From assembly GCA_022823775.1 (NCBI GenBank), contig JAJEHI010000162.1, positions 1-64,000 on the forward strand: a stretch of 64,000 nucleotides of DNA, in the 5' to 3' direction. A program made the translations under genes and the position numbers. A model generated the notes under the pieces. The model made no database searches. It was not told the DNA's origin and saw only the letters and a program-made list of their open reading frames with translations. Of the stretch, positions 57,169 through 64,000 are shown piece by piece. The first letter of the stretch is position 1, and each line of letters begins with the position of its first letter. This DNA comes from Defluviicoccus sp. GTDB taxonomy: Bacteria; Pseudomonadota; Alphaproteobacteria; MPNO01.

Positions 57169-57885
57169 ATGGCACCGCCTTCCGACCCTGTCCTTGTAGC
57201 TATCGGCGGGGCGATCAAGTGCCTGGTCATGCTTCCCGCGGCCGCGATCTTCTTCGAAGACGATTACTACTACAAAATGGGCAGAGGGGAGTTCGCCGTC
57301 TGGCTGGCGGGGTATCTGTTCTCCTGGTCGGTCCTGGTGGCGGTGACCCTGTTATGGCTGTCGACGAGCCGCTTCTTCTTCTTCGTGGTCGTCTGGCCGT
57401 GGATGCTCGTGGCCGGCGTCTGCGTCCACGCCATGTATCATTTCTTCGAGGCTGTGGTCCAACGGGCGCGGGATGTCGGACTGGGCAAGGGAATCGCCTA
57501 TGTCGCGGCCGTTCCCCCGCTCAACCTGGCCCTCTACGCCTTCCTCCTGCTCGCGCCCGGCAATCTCCGAAAGCCTGCCCGCCGCCGCAGGCGCAGGCGC
57601 GGGCCGGGCTGGCCATCCCGCGTCTCCGCCCGGCTGCTGCACTCGGCTCGAAATGCCCTGGCCGGACCGTCCTGCCCTGACGACGGGGCACCGGTTCCGT
57701 CGAAACCGGAATTGCTCTACGGTCCGCCGCCGGAGGGGCGATGGATTTCGAGTTTTCCGAAGAACAGGAGCAGTTCCGCGAGGCCGCCCGGGCGTTCGCC
57801 GAGGGCGAGCTCGCCCCGCGGGCGGCGGCGTGGGACGAGGACTCGGTCTTTCCGACGGAGGCGCTTCGCGCGGCGGCGGCGCTAG
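57169..57885 (+). CDS. Second DUF805-like membrane protein with an overlapping low-complexity tail
   Basis: A 238-residue open frame whose first ~130 residues are paralogous to the preceding gene: four hydrophobic segments and [26 protein letters not shown]. After residue ~135 the chain turns into an Arg/Ser/Pro-rich tail (RRRRRRR runs), and the last ~145 bases overlap the acyl-CoA dehydrogenase gene in another frame. The tail is probably not functional protein: a lost stop or a frameshift near 57570-57610 would explain it. The ATG at 57169 is preferred; GTG at 57160 is possible. Confidence 0.6.
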   Translation: MAPPSDPVLVAIGGAIKCLVMLPAAAIFFEDDYYYKMGRGEFAVWLAGYLFSWSVLVAVTLLWLSTSRFFFFVVVWPWMLVAGVCVHAMYHFFEAVVQRARDVGLGKGIAYVAAVPPLNLALYAFLLLAPGNLRKPARRRRRRRGPGWPSRVSARLLHSARNALAGPSCPDDGAPVPSKPELLYGPPPEGRWISSFPKNRSSSARPPGRSPRASSPRGRRRGTRTRSFRRRRFARRRR

Positions 57886-58883
57886 GCTTCGCCGGTCTCT
57901 ATGTGCGCGAGGACGTCGGCGGCACCGCGTGCCGGCGGCTCGACGCGGCCATCGTTCTCGAGGAGCTTGCGGCCGGCTGCACCTCTACGGCGGCCTATAT
58001 CTCGATCCACAACATGGCGGCGTGGATGATCGACGCGTTCGGGAACGAAGACCGGCGTCGCGCCTGGCTGCCGAAGCTCAACGCGATGGAGTGGTTCGCG
58101 AGCTATTGCCTGACCGAGCCGGGCGCCGGATCGGACGCCGCCTCTCTCGTCACTAAGGCGGTCCGCGACGGCGATGAGTATGTTCTGAACGGCGTCAAGG
58201 CGTTCATTTCGGGCGCCGGGAGCGCCGATCTCTACGTGACGATGGCGCGGACGGGCGGCGAGGGGCCTGACGGCATTTCCTGCATCGGCGTCGAGGCCGG
58301 CACTCCCGGGCTTTCCTTCGGCGAACAGGAAAAAAAACTCGGTTGGCACTCCCAGCCGACGGCAATGGTCTATTTCGACGATTGCCGGGTGCCCGCCGTC
58401 AACCGCATAGGCGCGGAAGGCGAGGGGTTCCGGATCGCCATGCAGGGGCTCGACGGCGGCCGGATCAATATCGGCGCATGCTCGATCGGCGGCGCGCGGG
58501 CGTGCTACGAGGCGGCTCGGACGTATGTGGGCGAGCGCCGCCAATTCGGCCGCGCAATAGCGGACTTCCAGATCACCCAGTTCAAGCTCGCGGACATGGC
58601 CACCGCACTGGAATCGGCGCGGCTGATGGTCTGGCGCGCCGCGGCGGCGCTCGATGCCGGCGAGGCGGATGCGACGCTTCGCTGCGCGATGGCGAAGCGG
58701 GTGGCGACCGATGCGGGGTTCGAGGTCTGCAACGAGGCCCTGCAGCTCCACGGCGGTTACGGCTATCTTCGCGATCATGCGGTGGAGCGCTATCTGCGTG
58801 ACCTCCGCGTCCACCAGATTCTCGAAGGGACCAACGAAATCATGCGCGTCATCATCGCCCGTCGGCTCCTGGCGCAGGCCTGA
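57741..58883 (+). CDS. Acyl-CoA dehydrogenase, isobutyryl-CoA dehydrogenase-like
   Basis: A 380-residue acyl-CoA dehydrogenase that oxidises an acyl-CoA with FAD and passes electrons to ETF. Family segments are [88 protein letters not shown]-type C-terminus, with the catalytic Glu in EGTNEI. The next two genes are a 3-hydroxyisobutyryl-CoA hydrolase-like protein and 3-hydroxyisobutyrate dehydrogenase, which points to isobutyryl-CoA in valine breakdown. The ATG at 57741 lies inside the tail of the preceding open frame. Its stop shares one base with the next ATG. Confidence 0.92.
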   Translation: MDFEFSEEQEQFREAARAFAEGELAPRAAAWDEDSVFPTEALRAAAALGFAGLYVREDVGGTACRRLDAAIVLEELAAGCTSTAAYISIHNMAAWMIDAFGNEDRRRAWLPKLNAMEWFASYCLTEPGAGSDAASLVTKAVRDGDEYVLNGVKAFISGAGSADLYVTMARTGGEGPDGISCIGVEAGTPGLSFGEQEKKLGWHSQPTAMVYFDDCRVPAVNRIGAEGEGFRIAMQGLDGGRINIGACSIGGARACYEAARTYVGERRQFGRAIADFQITQFKLADMATALESARLMVWRAAAALDAGEADATLRCAMAKRVATDAGFEVCNEALQLHGGYGYLRDHAVERYLRDLRVHQILEGTNEIMRVIIARRLLAQA

Positions 58884-59932
58884 TGTCGGACCTCATCGAA
58901 TTCAGCGTGACCGGAGCCCTGGGCCGCGTCCACCTCAACTCCCCGTCCACTTTCAATGCGTTGACCCGCGACATGTGCATCGCCTTTCGCGGGAGGCTGC
59001 GGGAGTGGGCGGACGACCCGGCGATCGGTGCGGTCGCGGTGTCCGGCGAGGGCGACCGGGCGTTCTGCGCGGGCGGCGACATTCGCGCGCTCTACGATTC
59101 CCATCGGGCCGGCGACGACACGACGAACATGTTTTTCTGGGACGAATACCGGCTCGATTTTGCCGTCCATCAATTCCCCAAACCCTATGTTGCGCTGGTC
59201 GACGGGATCGCGATGGGCGGCGGAGTCGGCATTTCGGTCCACGGCTCCCACCGCGTGATGACCGAGCGCACCACATTCGCGATGCCGGAATGCGGAATCG
59301 GGCTGTTCCCGGATGTCGGGGGGACCGAATTCCTGCCGCGCGCGCCCGGCGAACTCGGCATGTATCTCGCGCTTACCGGAGCACGAATGAAGGCGGCGGA
59401 CGCGATCCATGCCGGGATCGGCACGCACTATGTGCCGAGCGCGAAGCTGGACGCTTTTCTGGAATGTCTATCGAATGCCGACCTGACCGGGGATGTCGCG
59501 TCGGTCGATGCCATTGTCGAGACATTTGCCGAAGACCCGGGGCCGGTCCAGGTTCGCGAGCACGCGCGTGTAATCGACCGCTGCTTCTCGGCGCCGACCG
59601 TTCCCGGCATCATCGACGCTCTCGAAGCCGAGGACGGGTATTTCGCGATCGAGACGGCCGATATTTTGCGCACCAAGTCGCCCACCAGCATGCTGGTGAC
59701 CCATCGCCAGCTCCGTGGCGGAAACGGGCTCGACTTCGAAGCCGTCATGCGCCGGGAGTACCGCATGGCCTGCGCCTTCCTCTCCGGGCACGATTTCTTC
59801 GAGGGCATTCGGGCGGCGGTGATCGACAAGGATCGCAAGCCCCGCTGGAAGCCGGCGCGGCTGGAAGATGTGACAGAAGCGGATGTCGAGCGCTATTTCG
59901 CGCCGGTGGAGCGCGAACTCGCCTTCGACTGA
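58883..59932 (+). CDS. 3-hydroxyisobutyryl-CoA hydrolase (enoyl-CoA hydratase/isomerase family)
   Basis: A 349-residue crotonase-fold enzyme. The oxyanion-hole segments are FCAGGDIRALYD and GIAMGGGVGISVHG. The signature MPECGIGLFPDVGGTEFLPR, with its catalytic Glu, marks the hydrolase branch rather than hydratases, and the extra C-terminal domain gives the longer length. It removes CoA from 3-hydroxyisobutyryl-CoA in valine degradation. It follows the dehydrogenase with a one-base overlap (TGATG) and precedes the mmsB-like gene by 13 bases. A separate enoyl-CoA hydratase and the methylmalonate-semialdehyde dehydrogenase are not in the window. Confidence 0.93.
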   Translation: MSDLIEFSVTGALGRVHLNSPSTFNALTRDMCIAFRGRLREWADDPAIGAVAVSGEGDRAFCAGGDIRALYDSHRAGDDTTNMFFWDEYRLDFAVHQFPKPYVALVDGIAMGGGVGISVHGSHRVMTERTTFAMPECGIGLFPDVGGTEFLPRAPGELGMYLALTGARMKAADAIHAGIGTHYVPSAKLDAFLECLSNADLTGDVASVDAIVETFAEDPGPVQVREHARVIDRCFSAPTVPGIIDALEAEDGYFAIETADILRTKSPTSMLVTHRQLRGGNGLDFEAVMRREYRMACAFLSGHDFFEGIRAAVIDKDRKPRWKPARLEDVTEADVERYFAPVERELAFD

Positions 59933-59945
59933 CGGGGGAGGAACC

Positions 59946-60836
59946 ATGGCGGAGATCGGTTTCATCGGGCTCGGCAATATGGGCCGGCCCATGGCCTCCC
60001 GACTCATCGCGGCCGGCCACGCCGTGCGCGGCTTCGATGTGGCGCCGCCCGCCCGCGAAGCTGCCGGGGCGGTTGGGATCCCGCTGGCCGCGGATCTGGG
60101 AGCGGCCGTGGACGGCGCGGAGGCGGTATTCACCATGCTGCCGGCCGGAGAAGACGTGCGCGCGGTCTATTGCGACGCCGGCGGGCTGCTGGAGGCGGCC
60201 GATCCGGATACGCTGCTCGTCGATTCCTCCACCATCGATCTCGAAACCGCGCGCTCCGTCCACAAGGAGGCATCCGCCGGCGGCTTCGCGATGCTGGACG
60301 CGCCGGTGTCCGGCGGGGTCGGCGGGGCCGAGGCCGGCACGTTGACCTTCATGGTCGGCGGCGGCGAGGAAGCCGTTGCGCGCGGCGAGCCGCTGATGGC
60401 GGCGATGGGCCGCAACATCGTCCACGCCGGCGGGCCCGGCAACGGCCAGGCCGCCAAGATGTGCAACAACATGGTGTTGGGCGTTTCCATGATCGCGGTG
60501 TCGGAGGCCTTCGCGCTGGCCGAGCGGGTCGGGCTCGATGCGCAGACCCTGTTCGACATCGTCTCCACCGCGTCCGGCCAGTGCTGGTCGCTCACCAGCT
60601 ATTGCCCGGTCCCGGGCCCGGTGCCGTCCTCGCCCGCGAACCGTGACTACCGGGCGGGCTTTACCGCGGCGATGATGCTCAAGGACCTCCGGCTCGCGCG
60701 GGGCGCCGCCCAGGCCAACGGCGCCAACGCGCCGCTCGGCAGCCACGCCGCTTCCCTGTACGAGCAGTACTGCGCGGACGGGGAAGGGGGCTCCGATTTC
60801 TCCGGCATCATCCGGATGTTGCGAAGCGGCGGCTGA
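59946..60836 (+). CDS. mmsB: 3-hydroxyisobutyrate dehydrogenase
   Basis: A 296-residue beta-hydroxyacid dehydrogenase. GFIGLGNMGRPMASRL binds NAD; LDAPVSGGVGGAEAGTL is the substrate-binding signature; the catalytic Lys is in GNGQAAKMCNNM. It oxidises 3-hydroxyisobutyrate to methylmalonate semialdehyde. A GGGGAGGAA site precedes the ATG at 59946. It completes a three-gene valine-degradation unit. Confidence 0.95.
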   Translation: MAEIGFIGLGNMGRPMASRLIAAGHAVRGFDVAPPAREAAGAVGIPLAADLGAAVDGAEAVFTMLPAGEDVRAVYCDAGGLLEAADPDTLLVDSSTIDLETARSVHKEASAGGFAMLDAPVSGGVGGAEAGTLTFMVGGGEEAVARGEPLMAAMGRNIVHAGGPGNGQAAKMCNNMVLGVSMIAVSEAFALAERVGLDAQTLFDIVSTASGQCWSLTSYCPVPGPVPSSPANRDYRAGFTAAMMLKDLRLARGAAQANGANAPLGSHAASLYEQYCADGEGGSDFSGIIRMLRSGG

Positions 60837-60926
60837 ACGATACCGCTTCCCGCGGCCGCCGGTTGACTCGACCCGGAGCCATTTCGATAGTCGCGGTCGC
60901 ACGGATTTCTCTCACTCGGATCAGGC

Positions 60927-63011
60927 ATGGCGGAACCGGAAATTCCCGGCGGTCTCAGGCTCGCCGCCGACATCGGCGGAACGTTCACCGACATCGCGGC
61001 TTTCGACCCGGCAACCGGAGCGCTCAGGCTCGGCAAGGCGCTGTCGACGCCTTCGCATCTGGTGGACGGAATCGCCGCCGGGGTGGAGCGGGCCGACGTC
61101 GCATTTTCCGACGCGGCGCTCTTCCTGCACGGCTCGACGATCGCCATCAACACGATGCTGGAACGGACCGGGGCGCGGGCGGCGCTGGTCATCACGAAAG
61201 GGTTTCGCGACATCTATGAGATCGGCCGGGTTAACCGGCCCGATTCCTACAACCTGTTCTTCAAGAAGCACCGCCCGCTGATCGAACGCGCGATGTGCTT
61301 CGAGCTCGACGAGCGGATGCTCGCCGAGGGCGAGCCGCTGAAGCCCCTCGATGAGACCGAAGTCCGCGCGCTCGGGGAGAAACTCGCGGCGCTCGATGTC
61401 GAGGCGGTCGCGATCCTGCTGCTGCATAGCTACCGCAACCCCGACCACGAGAGGCGGACCAAGGCAATCCTCGAATCGTGCCTGCCGGGCGCGTTCGTCA
61501 CCGCGTCTTACGAACTGTCCCAGGAATACCGCGAGTTCGAGCGCTGCTCGACGGTTGCCGCGAACGCTTATATCGGCCCGGGCGTGCGTAGCTACCTGGA
61601 CGGGATCGGCGACCATCTCGAAGCGCAATCCTTCCCCGGCGCGTTCCTGGTCGTGCAGTCGACGGGCGGGCTCTACGACGTTGCCCAGGCGCGCCACGAT
61701 TGCGTCCACATGCTCGAATCCGGCCCCGCGGCCGGTGTCATCGCCGGGCGCGCGCTGGCCCGCGCGGTGGGGATCGAGAACGCGATCACCTTCGACATGG
61801 GCGGCACGACGGCCAAGTCCGGGGTGATCTACGGCGGCGAGGCGCTGACCACCGGGAGCGCCAAGATCGGCGGCTACGAGCAGGGCCTGCCGGTGCAGAT
61901 CGCGATGATGGACATCTTCGAGGTCGGAACCGGCGGCGGGTCGATCGCGAGGACCGATGCGCAGGGCGCGCTCCGCGTCGGGCCCGAAAGCGCAGGCGCG
62001 AGCCCCGGTCCGGCCTGCTATGGAACCGGCGGGACGACGCCGACCGTGACCGACGCCAACCTGATCCTCGGGCGGATCGCCCCCGACAGGTTCCTGGGCG
62101 GCACCATGACGCTCGATCCCGACGCCGCGTTCGAGGCGATGAAGTCCGGTATCGCCGACCCGCTCGGAATGGACGTGGTGGAAGCGGCGGCGGGAGTCCT
62201 CCAGATCGCGGCGACCGCGATGTCGTTTGCCGTCAAGGGGGTTTCCACCGAGCGCGGACTCGATGCCGGCGAATTCGTGCTGGTGGCCTGCGGCGGTGCC
62301 GGGCCCCTGCATGCGAGCGCGGTCGCGCGCGAGATCGGCATGCGGGAAATCGTCGTGCCGCCCGCGCCGGGCCATTTCTCGGCGATCGGAATGCTGCACG
62401 CGGATCTCCGCTACGACTATGTGCGGACATGGTTCGCGCGGCTGGCCGAAGCGCCGCTGGACGAGGTCGAGCGCCTTTATGGCGAGATGGAAGCGGAAGG
62501 GCGCGCCGCGGTCGCCGCCACGGGCGCGGAGGTGTCGGAGATCGTCGTCGGACGCGCCGCCGACATGCGCTATGTCGGCCAGGAACACGCGGTCACGGTC
62601 GACCTCGCCGCCGAGCTGTTCGCCGCCGGCGATCGGGCGGCGATCAAGCAGCGCTTCGACGAGGTGCACGGGGTTCGCTACGGCACCTCGGCGCCCGACG
62701 AGCCGGCCGAGCTGGTGAGCCTGCGGACGACGGTTTCCGGCCTTCTGCCCAAGCCGCCCGCGGTGCGGGGAGACGAAGGCGGCTCGGCCGATCCGGCCCC
62801 GTTCGAAACCCGCCGCATCTACTTCTCCGAGACCGGCGATTTCGTCGCCGCGCCAGTCTATGCCAGGGCGGACATCGGCGCCGGTGCAACGCTAGACGGG
62901 CCGGCGGTGATCGAGGAGGCGGCATCGACGACGCTGCTGCTGCCGGGCGACCGTCTCCGCGTCGACGAATTCGGAAATCTCCGGATCCGCGTCGGATCGG
63001 GCGCGCTATGA
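60927..63011 (+). CDS. Hydantoinase/oxoprolinase-family protein, subunit A
   Basis: A 694-residue ATP-dependent hydantoinase/oxoprolinase A-type subunit. The sugar-kinase-like ATP fold starts with [14 protein letters not shown], followed by [53 protein letters not shown] and [11 protein letters not shown]. The family includes N-methylhydantoinase, 5-oxoprolinase and acetone/acetophenone carboxylases; sequence alone does not pick one. It is followed by subunit B with a four-base overlap and is preceded by 90 bases from mmsB. Full length for the family. Confidence 0.93.
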   Translation: MAEPEIPGGLRLAADIGGTFTDIAAFDPATGALRLGKALSTPSHLVDGIAAGVERADVAFSDAALFLHGSTIAINTMLERTGARAALVITKGFRDIYEIGRVNRPDSYNLFFKKHRPLIERAMCFELDERMLAEGEPLKPLDETEVRALGEKLAALDVEAVAILLLHSYRNPDHERRTKAILESCLPGAFVTASYELSQEYREFERCSTVAANAYIGPGVRSYLDGIGDHLEAQSFPGAFLVVQSTGGLYDVAQARHDCVHMLESGPAAGVIAGRALARAVGIENAITFDMGGTTAKSGVIYGGEALTTGSAKIGGYEQGLPVQIAMMDIFEVGTGGGSIARTDAQGALRVGPESAGASPGPACYGTGGTTPTVTDANLILGRIAPDRFLGGTMTLDPDAAFEAMKSGIADPLGMDVVEAAAGVLQIAATAMSFAVKGVSTERGLDAGEFVLVACGGAGPLHASAVAREIGMREIVVPPAPGHFSAIGMLHADLRYDYVRTWFARLAEAPLDEVERLYGEMEAEGRAAVAATGAEVSEIVVGRAADMRYVGQEHAVTVDLAAELFAAGDRAAIKQRFDEVHGVRYGTSAPDEPAELVSLRTTVSGLLPKPPAVRGDEGGSADPAPFETRRIYFSETGDFVAAPVYARADIGAGATLDGPAVIEEAASTTLLLPGDRLRVDEFGNLRIRVGSGAL

Positions 63012-64000
63012 ACGGCGACCGCCCCCGCGTCGATCCCGTGGTTACCGAGCTGGTTCGGAACGGCGTGATCGCCATCACAGAGGAGATGAAGACCAACCTC
63101 ACCCGCACCGCCTACAACATGATCATCTACGAGGCCCTCGACTTCACCGTGGGACTGTTCACCGCGAGGGGCGAAACCGTATCGATCGGGCTCGGGCTGC
63201 CGATGTTCATCCGCGGCATGGCGGAGACGGTGAAGGCGAAGCTCGCGCATTTCGGCGACGACATCGTGCCGGGCGACATCCTGCTGACCAATGATGCCTA
63301 CATCACTGGCAGCCACCTCAACCATCTGACCTTCAGCATGCCGATTTTCGACAACGGCACGCTGGTCGGGTTCGCGGTCTGCATGGCGCACTGGCCGGAT
63401 ATCGGCGGCACCCTCGACGGGATGACGACCGACATCTATTCCGAAGGGCTGCAGATTCCGATCCTCAAGTACCGGAGGGCCGGCAAGGTCAACCAGGACC
63501 TGCTCGACATCCTGAGAATGAACGTCCGCCTGCCGGAGCGCGCGATGGGCGATCTCCGTGCTCAGCTGACCGCAATCTCGAGCGGAGAGCGGCGCTTTCT
63601 CGAATTGATACGCCGCTACGGCCGCGAGGCGGTGCTCGACAGCATCGCGGCGATCATGGACCAGTCCGAGGCTGCCGCCCGCGAACGCACGCTCGCGATA
63701 CCCGACGGCGTCTACGAGGCCGAGTCGTTCATGGACGATGACGGCGTCGACATCGCGCAGCCGGTCCCGATCCGCGTCAAGGTGATCGTCGAAGGCGAGA
63801 GGATGACGGTCGATCTCTCCGACGTGTCGGAGCAGGTGAAAGGGTTCTACAACTCGGGCGTGACCACCGGGTTCGCCTGTTCCCAGGTCGCTTTCAAGTG
63901 CCTGACCTCGCCGACCGACTATCCGATCAACGACGGCAGCTTCCGCAACCTCGACGTGGTCGTGCCGATGGGGCGGATCGTCAGCGCCGAGAAACCCGCG
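63008..64000 (+). CDS. Hydantoinase/oxoprolinase-family protein, subunit B (cut by right edge)
   Basis: The first 331 residues of a HyuB-type subunit. The ATG at 63008 overlaps the subunit A stop (ATGA). The chain has the family start DPVVTELVRNGVIAITEEMKTNL, TAYNMIIYEALDF, the GDILLTNDAYITGSHLNHL segment, a W-P-D-I-G-G motif and QIPILKYRRAGKVNQDLLDILRMN. The C-terminal part lies outside the window. With subunit A it forms an ATP-dependent ring-opening or carboxylating enzyme. Confidence 0.93.
   Translation, partial: MNGDRPRVDPVVTELVRNGVIAITEEMKTNLTRTAYNMIIYEALDFTVGLFTARGETVSIGLGLPMFIRGMAETVKAKLAHFGDDIVPGDILLTNDAYITGSHLNHLTFSMPIFDNGTLVGFAVCMAHWPDIGGTLDGMTTDIYSEGLQIPILKYRRAGKVNQDLLDILRMNVRLPERAMGDLRAQLTAISSGERRFLELIRRYGREAVLDSIAAIMDQSEAAARERTLAIPDGVYEAESFMDDDGVDIAQPVPIRVKVIVEGERMTVDLSDVSEQVKGFYNSGVTTGFACSQVAFKCLTSPTDYPINDGSFRNLDVVVPMGRIVSAEKPA

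Overview
This window reads as a chromosome segment of a GC-rich alphaproteobacterium. Three things point there. The tail of the ribosomal alpha operon (rpsM-rpsK-rpoA-rplQ) runs into a Do-like protease, rarA, crcB, a RluC-type pseudouridine synthase and a HAD phosphatase. There is a bacterial hopanoid locus with hpnB, hpnC, hpnD, hpnG, hpnH, hpnM and squalene-hopene cyclase. Large numbers of TRAP-type uptake genes and single-gene oxygenases are typical of metabolically versatile soil or marine Rhodospirillales/Rhizobiales-like lineages. The genus cannot be read from the sequence. No tRNA, rRNA, CRISPR array, phage or insertion sequence was recognised. Genes are dense, and no gene-free stretch exceeds 300 bases.

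Layout. 1-8.1 kb: a TauD-type dioxygenase cut by the left edge, a TRAP transporter with two tandem binding proteins, a deacetylase, a metal-dependent hydrolase/decarboxylase, and a fused LigB-LigA extradiol dioxygenase. 8.1-15.8 kb: hopanoid genes in a rearranged order. 15.9-21.9 kb: a compact seven-gene operon (small HTH-like protein, Rieske oxygenase, cupin, alpha/beta hydrolase, atypical SDR, thiamine-diphosphate enzyme, aspartate-dehydrogenase-like enzyme). It looks like one uncharacterised catabolic pathway and is the strongest candidate here for an undescribed system. 22-26 kb, minus strand: an alpha/beta hydrolase, an orphan molybdenum hydroxylase large subunit and a cysteine hydrolase. 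26.2-31.4 kb: a TRAP QM pair without its own binding protein, then a tripartite tricarboxylate-type (TTT) transporter whose TctA and TctB parts are fused. 31.4-34.8 kb, minus strand: an acyl-CoA synthetase followed by an aldehyde:ferredoxin-oxidoreductase-family (tungsten) enzyme. 35.0-42.3 kb: the housekeeping block, with its own consensus promoter and a clear terminator. 42.4-56.5 kb: a two-subunit ring-hydroxylating oxygenase, small redox proteins (GST, ChaC, MsrA), two flavin-dependent monooxygenases, a UbiD-type decarboxylase with an AhpD-like partner, an amidohydrolase, a cysteine-dioxygenase-like cupin and a complete three-subunit molybdenum hydroxylase. 56.7-57.9 kb: two tandem DUF805-like membrane proteins. 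57.7-60.8 kb: a valine-degradation operon. 60.9-64 kb: hydantoinase/oxoprolinase A and B subunits, B cut by the right edge.

Together the accessory genes describe uptake of small organic acids and oxidative breakdown of aromatic, heterocyclic or N-containing ring compounds. Steps visible are ring hydroxylation, ring cleavage, prenyl-FMN decarboxylation, molybdenum-dependent hydroxylation and CoA activation. They lie around conserved hopanoid and translation genes. Several partners must be encoded elsewhere: Rieske reductases/ferredoxins, a flavin reductase, UbiX, hpnE and tungsten-cofactor genes.

Two families of palindromic intergenic repeats are present: a ~100-bp element in two opposed copies (6.9 and 21.9 kb), and a REP-like inverted pair at 51.1 kb.
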